A DNA stretch of 64,000 nucleotides from Tetrapisispora phaffii CBS 4417. Lineage: Eukaryota; Ascomycota; Saccharomycetes; Saccharomycetales; Saccharomycetaceae. The notes under the pieces were generated by a model. The model was not told the origin of the DNA. It did no database searches and was given only the letters and a program-made list of their open reading frames with translations. The translations under genes were made by a program, and so were the position numbers. Within the stretch, counting starts at the first letter, position 1; the number at the start of each line of letters is the position of its first letter. This document shows, one piece after another, positions 46,889-57,070 of the stretch. The DNA is taken from assembly GCF_000236905.1 (NCBI RefSeq), contig NC_016520.1:1302001-1366000 (forward strand), in the 5' to 3' direction.

Positions 46889-49465
46889 ATGCCGTTTTGG
46901 CCTATCAATGGCGGTCTGGATAGGCATTCAGAAGACGATATCAATTCGACCTTGAATGAATACTTGACATTGTTAGATCGACTGAAACGCAACAACAGTA
47001 CTATTGAAGGGTACATCAAGGATGAAGTAATGAAATATAGCAAGGATCTTACTGGAACTGGTCTGGGTGGCAGTAATAATGGAGACGGTGAGCTTGCTTT
47101 TACCCCCGAGTTCGAATCGAATGTTTTTAGAAATTTGGATATGGATAAGTCCACGTTGTTATTTTGTGATTCATCAAGGAAAGATAGTCTTGAAAAGAGC
47201 CCTGATGTGGTGATGATACCAGAAGGTGGAAGTATACCAATGAGTAAGCTGGATGATAACGAAATAAATCAAAATTTAGAGGAGGATGATCTGGATAGAC
47301 TTAATTCATCATTCATCGAGAACCTTCTTAATGAAAGAGAAAATTTGGTGACAGAGTTAGTTCAAAATGAAAATTCAAACTTATTGGATTTTATGTGTCT
47401 GGGATTTTTCATAAAGCCATTAAATGACAAAGCAAATAAGATGCATTATGAAAAAGTACTAAATTTGGAATATCTGATTGATAAATTATTGGAAGAAATA
47501 GACGAAATCGAAAATTATCCTGCATACAGTGATTGTTCTGAAGAGCAGAAGAAATCACTTTCACATGTAAATACAATCGCATCAATTCTATCTCTAAATA
47601 GCACATTATTGGTGGACGCAATCTTTACCAATAATGGGAAACATAAGACTTTACAAAAGCTTTGGTCAATTATCAAAAGCAAGCATTTAAAAAATGAAGA
47701 ATCCTCAGGCTCAAATATATTCTTAAAAATACATAATAATTTATTATCCATTAACAAAGACGATTACATCAAGTTTCTAATGAATAATACACAACTAGTT
47801 GATGATTTCCTATCTTTCATAGACTCCTCAGTTTTAATGGACTTTTTACTCCAATGCATAGCAACAGATTCCAAAGATAATTCAAATGGCTTTTTGTCTC
47901 TCTTGGAATCTCAAAATCTGATGACAAAATTACTTGACATAGTAGAAGATCCAACTTATCCCGCATGTTGCAAGTCATCTGCAAGTGATGTCTTAAAGGC
48001 AATTATAGCAATATCGGCAAATTCTCAAGTTCATGAAATGACGATTGGTCCTAATATATTAACAAGAAAATTAGCCTCACCTTCCATGGTCAATCGAGTT
48101 TTAGCCATTATCGTAGAAAAAAAAGGATATTCTCTTAATATTATCATTGGAGTTATTATTGAGCTAATAAGAAAAAATAACCATGATTTCGACCATATTA
48201 ATATTTTGAATGAAACCTTGAATTCATCACCACCTAGTGATAGGGATCCAATATATTTAGGTTACCTTCTGACTATATTTGCAGAGAACTTGCAAACAAT
48301 ATACCAAATATTGATTGATGTTGAAAATGATGATACTATCCCACTTTTAGAAAACCAAATAGGTCAGAAATTTAAACCACTAGGGTTTGAAAGGTTAAAA
48401 ATTGTTGAATTAATTGCAGAACTGCTTCATTGTTCAAACATGGGTATTTTAAACTCAAAAAATTCTATGCAAATTGCAATTGAGAGAGATCAATACCGCT
48501 TGAATAAAGATGGAAAAAAAATTAATGATAAGGTGAGTATTGAAGTTGAAGAAGAATCTTATGACACGCCGTATATTAGCGAAGAAAGCAATGCAAAATT
48601 GAGAACCGACCCTTCTCCAGGTGATTTATTCAAAATTAGATTATATGATTTGGGGATCCTATCTAAATTACTGAACCTTTTTTTAGAATATCAATTTAAT
48701 AGCTTCTGGGATAACGTTGTTTATGATATTATCCAACAGATATGCAACGGAAGGATGGACATTACATATAATGCCTTTTTAGTGTATGATCTATTTGATT
48801 CTAAATTGGCAATGAAATATAGAGACACCAATGTTTCTGAACTTATGGAGAAGGGATTCAAACAAGTAGATGATTTTGACATAATTAACAATTTTATTTT
48901 AAAAGGTTATAAAAATTCCTATGATTTCTATGAGAAGATGAATACTAACTTGGGTTATATGGGACATTTAGTTTTGATTGCGGAAGAAATAGTCAAATTT
49001 TCTAATACATTTGATGTTAAATTAATCTCGCCAGACATATATGAGAAACTACAAGATCACGATTGGTTGCATTATTCAAATGAAGTTTTAGCGGAAACCA
49101 GAGTAATGTATTCAAAAATTTTAAGTGGCGGAACGTTTGTAGAGGATGAATCCGGAAATATTACTCCACAGATACCTGATGATAATAACCCTTCGGAATC
49201 GAATAATGACACAGACATGCTGGAAAATGATAATGAACCTTTAGATCATATTGCTTCCCCTGACAACAAAGTTATTAACCTAGCAAGAGACAGAACGATG
49301 AAGAAAAGAGTTTGTAATATTAATGATTTAGAGGATAAACTTGATTATTCTACAGAATCTGACCTTCATGAAAAGTTAAGAGAAATTCTAATCGAAAGGT
49401 CACAAAGGGAAGTTGATGAAAGAAACAAAGCAAATGGAGTTATTGTATTAGGACCAACCGGATAA
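46889..49465 (+). CDS. SAP155: Sit4-associated protein (Sap4/Sap155)
   Basis: SAPS-domain regulatory partner of the PP6-type phosphatase Sit4, acting in G1 progression and TOR signalling. The start MPFWPINGGLDRHS matches the family start (MSFWPF). Helical-repeat blocks include NLLDFMCLGFFIKP, DPTYPACCKSSASDVLKAI, GPNILTRKLASP, VIIELIRKNNHDFDHINIL and SPPSDRDPIYLGYLL. The protein has 858 residues (Sap4 818, Sap155 1,002). The length is nearer Sap4, while the Sap155/OSW7 and SAP4/SHE10 pairings are both ancestral, so the ohnologue choice is open. The C-terminus has an acidic Asn/Asp-rich part and ends GVIVLGPTG. Confidence 0.92.
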   Translation: MPFWPINGGLDRHSEDDINSTLNEYLTLLDRLKRNNSTIEGYIKDEVMKYSKDLTGTGLGGSNNGDGELAFTPEFESNVFRNLDMDKSTLLFCDSSRKDSLEKSPDVVMIPEGGSIPMSKLDDNEINQNLEEDDLDRLNSSFIENLLNERENLVTELVQNENSNLLDFMCLGFFIKPLNDKANKMHYEKVLNLEYLIDKLLEEIDEIENYPAYSDCSEEQKKSLSHVNTIASILSLNSTLLVDAIFTNNGKHKTLQKLWSIIKSKHLKNEESSGSNIFLKIHNNLLSINKDDYIKFLMNNTQLVDDFLSFIDSSVLMDFLLQCIATDSKDNSNGFLSLLESQNLMTKLLDIVEDPTYPACCKSSASDVLKAIIAISANSQVHEMTIGPNILTRKLASPSMVNRVLAIIVEKKGYSLNIIIGVIIELIRKNNHDFDHINILNETLNSSPPSDRDPIYLGYLLTIFAENLQTIYQILIDVENDDTIPLLENQIGQKFKPLGFERLKIVELIAELLHCSNMGILNSKNSMQIAIERDQYRLNKDGKKINDKVSIEVEEESYDTPYISEESNAKLRTDPSPGDLFKIRLYDLGILSKLLNLFLEYQFNSFWDNVVYDIIQQICNGRMDITYNAFLVYDLFDSKLAMKYRDTNVSELMEKGFKQVDDFDIINNFILKGYKNSYDFYEKMNTNLGYMGHLVLIAEEIVKFSNTFDVKLISPDIYEKLQDHDWLHYSNEVLAETRVMYSKILSGGTFVEDESGNITPQIPDDNNPSESNNDTDMLENDNEPLDHIASPDNKVINLARDRTMKKRVCNINDLEDKLDYSTESDLHEKLREILIERSQREVDERNKANGVIVLGPTG

Positions 49466-49925
49466 AATTGTAATAACATTTATACCTATATGTAATAACT
49501 GATAGAGACATATAAACATTCTTTATGTGGATAATCATGCAATAAATAATACAGCACATCAGCATTACAAACTACTTTCAACTAATTAATCACAATGGCT
49601 CACAGATTTTTACAAGAAAATAGTATGGAAAATAAGGTCATGCAGCTGGTACATACTTTTATGTAATTAATTTGTATATTTACGTTAATATCTTTTATGG
49701 TTGTTGAGATTTTGACATGTTGAAATATCTTTTTGCTTTCGTACAATACAGCTTGCGCATAAAAAAGTTGCCAATACTTATATTACAAATGATTAGACAT
49801 ACTTCAAATAATAGCTGATTTGTAGTTCCATCCAGAGTCAGGAAAACATCTTGCATGTGTAGTTGAAAGTTGTTAGTAGCCACTGAGTTTAAATTGATAA
49901 ATTACTTTATGAGTTAGGTATAACA
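49466..49925. other. SAP 3' region and MTO1 promoter
   Basis: 460 AT-rich bases. A 23-codon ORF (ATG at 49595) is the only item; it is probably chance. Confidence 0.35.
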
Positions 49926-51968
49926 ATGCTATCATTTCAAAAATGGGCTTTTAAGCGATACTCATCGCCATTTTCTTTACATTTTAAAAGAGGCATTGTT
50001 CAAACTACAGAACTTAAAACTACATTAGAGCAGCTTCCAAATAGCGGTGTAGTAGTAATTGGTGCGGGTCACGCAGGTTGTGAAGCTGCTGCTGCCTCAG
50101 CAAGGTTGGGATACGAGACAACCTTAGTAACGCCATTCCTGGATAAAATTGGGACATGTTCTTGCAATCCTTCCATGGGTGGTGTTGGGAAGGGGACTTT
50201 ATTAAGGGAAGTGGATGCATTAGATGGTCTGGCAGCTAAAGTAACAGATAAAGCTGGGATACAATTTAAAATGCTAAATCAAAGCAAAGGTGCTGCGGTT
50301 TGGGGCCCTAGAGCTCAAATAGATAGAACTTTGTATCTGACACATATGCAGAATACGTTAAAGGATTACCCCAGTTTGAAGCTAATACAGGGAAAAGTAA
50401 ATGATATTATAATTGAACCAATATTGAAAGAAAATAGCCTTAGAACAAGCTATCCTACCAGCATCGTGAGAGGTATTATTTTACAAGATGGAAGTATCTT
50501 AAAAGCTTCAAAAGTTGTTTTAACTACTGGTACCTTTCTCTCTGCAGAAATACATATAGGATTGGAATCACATCCTGCTGGTAGAATCGGCGAAGATGCT
50601 ACTTATGGAATTAGCAAATCTCTAAATGATGCGGGTTTTAAACTTGGTAGGTTGAAAACAGGAACTCCAGCTAGATTAGATGGGAAAACTATAAATTTTG
50701 AAATATTAGAAAAGCAATATGGTGACAATCCACCTCATCCAATGTCATATATGAATGAAACTGTAAATATCAAAGATCAAATCATATGCTATGGTACTAG
50801 AACAACACCTGAATTACATGAATATTTACTAAAAAATATGCATAAATCGATTCATATTAGAGAAACCGTGAAAGGACCAAGATATTGTCCTTCAATCGAA
50901 GCTAAGATCATTAGATTTAAAGATAAATTATCTCATAGAATTTGGTTGGAACCTGAAGGTCTTGACACCGATGTTGTATATCCTAACGGTATCTCAAATT
51001 CTATGCCGCTAGACGTACAAGAAAACATGATGAGGATGGTACCTGGCCTAGAAAATGTGAGAATATTACAGCCAGCATATGGTGTAGAATACGATTATGT
51101 TGACCCCACACAGCTAAAAAGCACTCTCGAAACTAAACTGATCGATGGTTTGTACATGGCTGGTCAAATTAATGGTACTACTGGATATGAGGAAGCCTGT
51201 GCACAGGGTGTTGTTGCAGGAGCCAATGCGAGTGCATCTGCATTAGGCAAGCAACCTTTAAAGCTATCGAGAGCAAATTCATATATTGGTATCTTAATTG
51301 ATGATTTAATTACTAAAGGTATCAAAGAACCATACAGAATGTTCACATCAAGATCTGAGTTCAGGTTATCTGTGAGAGCTGATAACGCAGATTTGAGACT
51401 TACTGAATTAGGAAGAGAACAAGGTTGTATTAGCGATTTAAGATGGAATAAATTTATACATGATAAAGAGGTATTTGAAGAAGCTAAAGACAATTTGAAA
51501 AAATTCACTTCACCGATAACCAAATGGAATACAAAGTTAGGATTAGATTTACCTGATCTGACCCGTACACTAAGTGGATGGGAATTATTGAAATATAACA
51601 ACATGGATTTCCAAAAAGTCATCGATCAAGTACCAGCGTTTAACGAAAATTCCAAATTAAACAATATCCCACAACATATTAAATTAAAGCTAAGTACAGA
51701 AGGAAAATACGAACCATATCTGAGAAAACAAAACCAATATGTGAAAGCTTTCCAAGCCGATGAGAACTTATTACTACCGTTGAACATGGACTATTCTACA
51801 ATTCCGAGCTTGTCATCGGAAGTCAAGAACCTACTGAATACTATTAAACCAGAAACATTTGGCCAAGCCAGAAGAATACAGGGCGTTACAGCATCGACAC
51901 TCTTTGAACTATATAGAATGGTTCGCAAAGAACAAGATAACATCAAGAAAGAGAACATGTGTACATAA
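49926..51968 (+). CDS. MTO1: Mitochondrial tRNA-modifying protein Mto1
   Basis: MnmG/GidA-family FAD protein that with Mss1 places carboxymethylaminomethyl on wobble U34 of mitochondrial tRNAs. It has 680 residues (S. cerevisiae 669). A basic, Ser-rich N-terminus (1-35) fits a mitochondrial targeting sequence. The Rossmann motif [20 protein letters not shown] (about 42-61) and [20 protein letters not shown] follow. Family blocks [36 protein letters not shown] and [20 protein letters not shown] are present. The C-terminal helical part ([17 protein letters not shown]) completes the family layout. Confidence 0.97.
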   Translation: MLSFQKWAFKRYSSPFSLHFKRGIVQTTELKTTLEQLPNSGVVVIGAGHAGCEAAAASARLGYETTLVTPFLDKIGTCSCNPSMGGVGKGTLLREVDALDGLAAKVTDKAGIQFKMLNQSKGAAVWGPRAQIDRTLYLTHMQNTLKDYPSLKLIQGKVNDIIIEPILKENSLRTSYPTSIVRGIILQDGSILKASKVVLTTGTFLSAEIHIGLESHPAGRIGEDATYGISKSLNDAGFKLGRLKTGTPARLDGKTINFEILEKQYGDNPPHPMSYMNETVNIKDQIICYGTRTTPELHEYLLKNMHKSIHIRETVKGPRYCPSIEAKIIRFKDKLSHRIWLEPEGLDTDVVYPNGISNSMPLDVQENMMRMVPGLENVRILQPAYGVEYDYVDPTQLKSTLETKLIDGLYMAGQINGTTGYEEACAQGVVAGANASASALGKQPLKLSRANSYIGILIDDLITKGIKEPYRMFTSRSEFRLSVRADNADLRLTELGREQGCISDLRWNKFIHDKEVFEEAKDNLKKFTSPITKWNTKLGLDLPDLTRTLSGWELLKYNNMDFQKVIDQVPAFNENSKLNNIPQHIKLKLSTEGKYEPYLRKQNQYVKAFQADENLLLPLNMDYSTIPSLSSEVKNLLNTIKPETFGQARRIQGVTASTLFELYRMVRKEQDNIKKENMCT

Positions 51969-52576
51969 GAAATATGCCCGCTCTTTTTAGGTCAACTCAA
52001 AGTGCCCACACCACTGGTGGCACGAACACCGGAACTGCCGTATTTTGTCATATATCATCATAAGGGCACACTTGATGATTCCATACTTGTAAATAGATAG
52101 CGAATGATATACATTAACACAAACATTACCTCTTGATGGTACCTGCTTCTTATAGATCTAGCCTTAAAACGATGTTTCACGTGATGTTCTTCGCCTTTTG
52201 GGCTCGGTGTCTTCCGGAACAGACAAAGAAGAGAGAGAGAGAGCCTTTAAAATTGAAAAATTCACAGAGACCCAACGGATCTCATAAGGATTCTTTGTTA
52301 AATTAGATCTACATTGACACATTGTAGCTCACTTGTTGGTGAGATATAACGTTTCATTAGCATAGTGTACATCTCTTTCTTATGCTCAGAAGTTTTATGT
52401 TTAAAGTGGAAGAAGACCTGAAGCTCTAATAAAGTGTAGAGCTTGATATCTTCACATTTTTAAAAGAGAGAGCACAAGAAAGTCATTTCATGAGACATAT
52501 AATAGTCTCTTAATATTAGGATTTTATAAAAGAAAAATTAGTGTCGTTTTCTTACAAATATAATATAGAACCAACC
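51969..52576. other. MTO1 3' region and HAP2 promoter
   Basis: 608 bases with TCACGTGA at 52177-52184, a GA dinucleotide run at about 52229-52243, and an 11/11 match to the ARS core TTTTATGTTTA at 52393-52403. No gene is seen. Confidence 0.4.
52177..52184. promoter_or_regulatory. TCACGTGA box upstream of HAP2
   Basis: A perfect palindromic Cbf1-type site about 395 bases upstream of HAP2. Motif match only. Confidence 0.45.
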
Positions 52577-53293
52577 ATGAATGAGAACCAGGAAGATTTT
52601 AGTTCTTTGCAGAACCTTGTAGAATATAATCAATACGAAGTAGAAGGAGAGAACTTGAGCGATATACAGATTCCTGCTCCCACTAATGAGTTAAATGGTA
52701 GTGACAGAATTCCCAAATACATTTATAATGAAGGTCAAAATGTTCACAAACTGGATGCCGGTGGTTCTTCAAATAATAATCAGAATATGGATGGTATTAT
52801 TGGTAATAATAGACCAACTACAAGTCCCACGACTGCATCTGAATCGCAGAATAATAAGAGTGATAGTATAAATGGTAATCAAGTTGAACCTTTTAGTCGG
52901 TTAGAAAATGACACAAACCGTTCTTCTGCAAAAGCAGAACATTATCGACCAGCGGAGGTTAACTTACCTGATGATAAATCTTCAAACGAGACCACCACGG
53001 AAAAACCATTTTATGTAAATGCCAAGCAATACTATAGGATTCTGAAGCGCAGATATTGTAGAGCTAGGTTGGAAGAAAATTTAAGAATATCTAGGGAAAG
53101 AAAACCGTATCTGCACGAATCTAGGCATAAGCATGCAATGAGGAGGCCCAGGGGCCAAGGTGGTAGATTTTTAACTGCCGTGGAAATCGAAGCTTTAAAA
53201 CTAAAAGAAAATGCAAAATCAGGATCAGGTGGGCAAATTTCTTCTGAAACTGCTGCGCCCTACAATTCAGACAATCCTGTTCCATCAATATGA
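52577..53293 (+). CDS. HAP2: CCAAT-binding factor subunit Hap2
   Basis: NF-YA-type subunit of the Hap2/3/4/5 complex that activates respiratory genes. The core (about 143-198) has the subunit-association helix KPFYVNAKQYYRILKRRYCR and the DNA-binding part YLHESRHKHAMRRPRGQGGR, almost invariant in the family. Outside it the protein is Asn/Ser-rich. It has 238 residues from the ATG at 52577; the frame is open upstream, but only from GTG. S. cerevisiae Hap2 has 265. Confidence 0.97.
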   Translation: MNENQEDFSSLQNLVEYNQYEVEGENLSDIQIPAPTNELNGSDRIPKYIYNEGQNVHKLDAGGSSNNNQNMDGIIGNNRPTTSPTTASESQNNKSDSINGNQVEPFSRLENDTNRSSAKAEHYRPAEVNLPDDKSSNETTTEKPFYVNAKQYYRILKRRYCRARLEENLRISRERKPYLHESRHKHAMRRPRGQGGRFLTAVEIEALKLKENAKSGSGGQISSETAAPYNSDNPVPSI

Positions 53294-54064
53294 ACCTTAA
53301 CACCAAAAATTAACATAACTAAGTTGATGTCTGTATCAAGGGTCCTCAAGGATATACTACCATGGTCAATAGATAATATTCGAATTTTCAATTGTTATCA
53401 CTCTTGAGTTCCCTAAAAAAAGACAATGTAGGACAGCACAGCACAGCTACTGTAAATTGTTCACTATCATTCTAATTTGATAAGAATAAAGAGCAAGGAA
53501 ATGATTCTCAGAAGCTGCTTCATATTCAAGACTTATCGTCAATCTAAATATTCGTTTCTCATACACGTTGGTCTCAGACACTCTGTAAATAAGTTCCAGC
53601 GAAGTATATGTATGTATTTTTAAAAGTAATTTTCAATGTATATAATAATCAAGACTTTTCACATTAACATCAACGTTGTGTAAGTGAAGGAGTGAAGGCT
53701 TAATATCTAAACTAGCAGTAATCCAAACACAACCAACCATGCACTCCATCGTGCCCTACGCACCTGCGTCTGTATTAAACCAATATATCTATATATAAAT
53801 GTTTGAGCTTATAGCCTCCATTTGAGTATTTCCCTCGTGCTACGTACGTTCCCTATGTTTTTTAAATATCTCAACCGATTCTTTCAGCCCGTAACAACAA
53901 GAATATAGGAGGAGACTTCAAATACTTAATTATGATTATTTACTTGAAACATATATATGTTACCAATGTAACAAGCATATCTGATAAGTTGGATAAGTAT
54001 TGTATAGTCAATAGATTGAACCATCGAATATCATTACAATTGAAACCTACAAGAATTTGCGAAC
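53294..54064. other. Region between HAP2 and the YGL242C-like gene
   Basis: 771 AT-rich bases with TATA-like TATATATAAATG near 53790. No gene or clear motif is seen. Confidence 0.35.
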
Positions 54065-54595
54065 ATGTCATCTGAGGGTGCGAGTCTAAACGAACAATTA
54101 TTGGATTGTGCAAGAAGAAACAATGAAGATTTGTTCAATTCCATTTTAGAATCATTAGGAAACGATACTTATAATATTTCTGAATTAATCAATACATCAA
54201 GAGATCCATTTGGAAACACTGCATTACATTTAGCATGTCAATATGGGTCTTGGGAAGTTTTAGATAAAATACTAGACCAAGAAGGTGATATTGAAATTGA
54301 TCCTCAAAATACCACTGATGGTGATACCCCATTGCATGTCACAGTAAAATATGCTCACAATGAACCAGAGCATGGTACTTTTATAGCTAAGAACTTGATC
54401 GAGGTTGGTGCAGACCCAAGAATAAGAAATAATCGTAACGAAAGACCAATCGATTGCATTCACGGTGATGAATTGGAGGAATTGATAGATTTATTACAAG
54501 GTGCCGAAATATCTGCTGATAACGGCGGTGTTAATGATGAAGAGGATATTGAAGAAGATAATGTTGATAACGGAGATGATGATGATGATAATTAG
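54065..54595 (+). CDS. Ankyrin-repeat protein, YGL242C-like
   Basis: A 176-residue protein with about three ankyrin repeats (DPFGNTALHLACQYGSWEVL, DGDTPLHVTVKYAHNEP and GADPRIRNNRNERPID) and a strongly acidic C-terminal tail (about 157-175, Asp/Glu). Size, repeat layout and place before RTF1 match YGL242C of S. cerevisiae (about 181 residues), whose function is not established. It is probably cytosolic; no signal or membrane segment is seen. Confidence 0.88.
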   Translation: MSSEGASLNEQLLDCARRNNEDLFNSILESLGNDTYNISELINTSRDPFGNTALHLACQYGSWEVLDKILDQEGDIEIDPQNTTDGDTPLHVTVKYAHNEPEHGTFIAKNLIEVGADPRIRNNRNERPIDCIHGDELEELIDLLQGAEISADNGGVNDEEDIEEDNVDNGDDDDDN

Positions 54596-54927
54596 TGAAA
54601 TAATGGCTTTGTAGTACAGCTTCTGATATAAATGAGGTTGGTAATGTAAACGGACAGGTAACATAGTCTCAATATATGGAAATGAACATCAGTCTGCACT
54701 TTTTACTCCACCCCTATATATAATGTCCCAAATGTATTTACGAATAATGCATACATATAGAATTTTTATAAATAGAAGTATTACATATTTAATTATTATT
54801 AAAAAATGTTATTAAATGTACAGATATATTTATTATTTAATTATTTAATTATTTCCATTTCACTATGTAAGAAATTAGTTATGCATAAGTACTAAACGAT
54901 AACAATTATCAATAATGTGTACTAAAC
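54596..54927. other. Convergent 3' regions of YGL242C-like and RTF1
   Basis: 332 AT-rich bases with a TTATTTAA-type tandem tract at about 54833-54853. No gene is seen. Confidence 0.4.
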
Positions 54928-56577
54928 TTACAGTTTAATATTGATATCCAAATTATGGACAATACTTTCTAAACCTCCCAATCTTCTAAACTTGGCTAGA
55001 AGTAATTCTCTCTCCTTTTGCTCAATAGCCTCTTTATTTTCTTGCATTTTCTTTTGACGTGCAAGTTCTTTGGCCTTTTCATTTTCTTCTTCTTGAATTT
55101 CTTGATAGTAAACCTTTGTCCTGGTCTTTAATCTACTAAATGGATCAGTTTTGATGTCGAATGATTCATCTCGGTCTTCTTTAACATTTTCACCATATTT
55201 AATCTTATCCATATTTAGCTTTCTGTTCTTACTTGTCAATTTACCAAGCTTTTTAGCACCCTGCTGATCATTTTCATGATGTTTTTCATATGTCATTAAC
55301 CTCTTCTCTAAATTTCTTAATTGAGATGAATATTTGGCAATATCTCTTTCAGAATTATTTTGCTTTGCAAAATTCAATTTTTCTCTCAAAACAGTTTTCT
55401 CTAAAACAGCATTAGTACCTGATAGTTTTTTGTTGAAGATCATCCTATTTCTAACTACTTCATCGGTCAATTTAACTGTCATTGGTTCATTAACAAATTC
55501 ATCTACTTCTTTGAACTTATTCGATAAGGCATATGTAGATGGAATAGTTAGATTAGAACTTTCCAATGCTCTAACATAACGTTCATATTCATCCTGTGTT
55601 ATAGCACCATCACTAAAGAACTTCATTTGAAATACTTTTCTATCTTTACCTTGTGTTACACCAAAATATTGGTTTGTGAAAAAATTACCCATACTATAAG
55701 GCTTTTGTAAGAACACCTTTTCGATCTTGACCATACGGTACATTACTTGGTTAGTATTTTTGTTAACACCAACATTGACTCTACCATAACAGTCCTTTAC
55801 AATGTCATTAAATCCGGGATAAAAACAATATTTAGCTACAAAGGAACGTCCAATCTTGATTTTATTGAAGTCATTAACATTGCTCTCTCTATCAGTATCA
55901 TCTGCCCATTTGACATCTTCCTCTTCACTTTCCTCAGCATAGGTTGATTTTCTTTTGTATGGGTCGTAGCTTTCGTCTTCATATTCACTGCCTTCTTCAT
56001 ATTTATCCTCGTATATATTTTCTTCCTCCTCATATTCGTCCTCATCATCTTCATCACTGTAATGGTGGTTATTTTTTCTTTCTCTTTGCTTTTTAAGTTG
56101 AGATAGCTTAGATGATTTAACATCAGAGTGGCCTGTCACTTTTGAAGACCTTGTGGAGGAACGTACCTTTCTATTCTCAGAAGATTCCCTTTGTCTTTTC
56201 AAGGTTCTCTGACGTTCTCTGAATAACATACGATCTTTGTATTTTTGCATCAACTGCGATCTTTCGAATAACAGAGTTTCACGTTCCATTTCAGGCAAAG
56301 ACTCCAAGTAATCGCGATCTCTCTCATCCCTGTATTTACCTTCTAATGGGAATGGTGCTTCTTCTTCGTCGTCGTTATCGTCATCATCTCCCAAACCAGC
56401 AGACGCTGGATTGTAATCGTCTTCGTCGTCTTCACCTACATTGATATGACGTTTCTTGGAGACAGAGTCCTCATTACTCCTACCTCTCTTTGAAGTAGAA
56501 GAAATAACAACGTCTTCCTCCTCTTCTGAATCGCCAACACCGGCTAAAGCCAATAAATCTTCTTCAATATCAGACAT
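54928..56577 (-). CDS. RTF1: Paf1-complex subunit Rtf1
   Basis: Transcription-elongation factor needed for H2B ubiquitination and Spt5 contact. The N-terminus [13 protein letters not shown], the [14 protein letters not shown] and [20 protein letters not shown] blocks, and the histone-modification segment ([20 protein letters not shown]) are followed by the Plus3 domain (about 235-365; [43 protein letters not shown]). The C-terminus has [18 protein letters not shown] and FRRLGGLE. The protein has 549 residues (S. cerevisiae 558). Confidence 0.97.
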   Translation of the reverse strand: MSDIEEDLLALAGVGDSEEEEDVVISSTSKRGRSNEDSVSKKRHINVGEDDEDDYNPASAGLGDDDDNDDEEEAPFPLEGKYRDERDRDYLESLPEMERETLLFERSQLMQKYKDRMLFRERQRTLKRQRESSENRKVRSSTRSSKVTGHSDVKSSKLSQLKKQRERKNNHHYSDEDDEDEYEEEENIYEDKYEEGSEYEDESYDPYKRKSTYAEESEEEDVKWADDTDRESNVNDFNKIKIGRSFVAKYCFYPGFNDIVKDCYGRVNVGVNKNTNQVMYRMVKIEKVFLQKPYSMGNFFTNQYFGVTQGKDRKVFQMKFFSDGAITQDEYERYVRALESSNLTIPSTYALSNKFKEVDEFVNEPMTVKLTDEVVRNRMIFNKKLSGTNAVLEKTVLREKLNFAKQNNSERDIAKYSSQLRNLEKRLMTYEKHHENDQQGAKKLGKLTSKNRKLNMDKIKYGENVKEDRDESFDIKTDPFSRLKTRTKVYYQEIQEEENEKAKELARQKKMQENKEAIEQKERELLLAKFRRLGGLESIVHNLDINIKL

Positions 56578-57050
56578 CTCGGATATATAGCAATCTTGGT
56601 CCCTTTTCTTTAATTAAAAAAAAACACAGACTAGAGGTACCTTGAAACAGTCTTGGTTATATCTGTTGCGCCAACAATCTAAATGGACCAGAACAACTAC
56701 TTTTTAAAGTACAAATCACAGTAGTTATAATAACAATCTTGTTATTAAATGTATATGTAAATGCCTTCAAATTTCTTTCCAATTCATTAAATTTGTTCGT
56801 GTAAAATATAATTATGTGTCACGTGATATAGACATGATTTCTTGTGGGTCACAACGACTATTTCTGATATACCACCTTAATATAGATATATAGATATATA
56901 TATGTGACGTTACAACAATAGTAAAGCAGTCTTTACTTTAAACTTCTAAGGTTGCTTGTTACATAGAAGCTAGAATCTACATTACGGTACATAGCAAGCT
57001 AGCGATAATTTCAAGAATCGGTTCCCCAATTTTGTCAATGCTCGAGAACA
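56578..57050. other. Divergent promoter of RTF1 and RMD8
   Basis: 473 bases with TCACGTGA at 56819-56826, an AT/GATA-type repeat at about 56880-56903 (TATAGATATATAGATATATA), and a short uORF at the RMD8 start. No gene is seen. Confidence 0.4.
56819..56826. promoter_or_regulatory. TCACGTGA box between RTF1 and RMD8
   Basis: A perfect palindromic Cbf1-type site roughly midway between the divergent genes. Motif match only. Confidence 0.45.
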
Positions 57051-57070
57051 ATGAATTATTCTTCAACTGA
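57038..57070 (+). promoter_or_regulatory. uORF overlapping the RMD8 start
   Basis: ATG at 57038 opens 10 codons ending in TGA at 57068-57070, out of frame with and overlapping the RMD8 ATG at 57051. Confidence 0.45.

Noticed and set aside
46137..46955. Several 90-118-codon ORFs in the SHE10-SAP gap
   Set aside because: They overlap in many frames, several start at GTG or TTG, and GC-rich DNA has few stop codons.
52393..52403. ARS core match TTTTATGTTTA
   Set aside because: A single 11-base AT-rich match is expected by chance every few kilobases; no B element was assessed.
52541..52576. Twelve-residue N-terminal extension of Hap2
   Set aside because: It would start at GTG; the ATG at 52577 is the first proper start.
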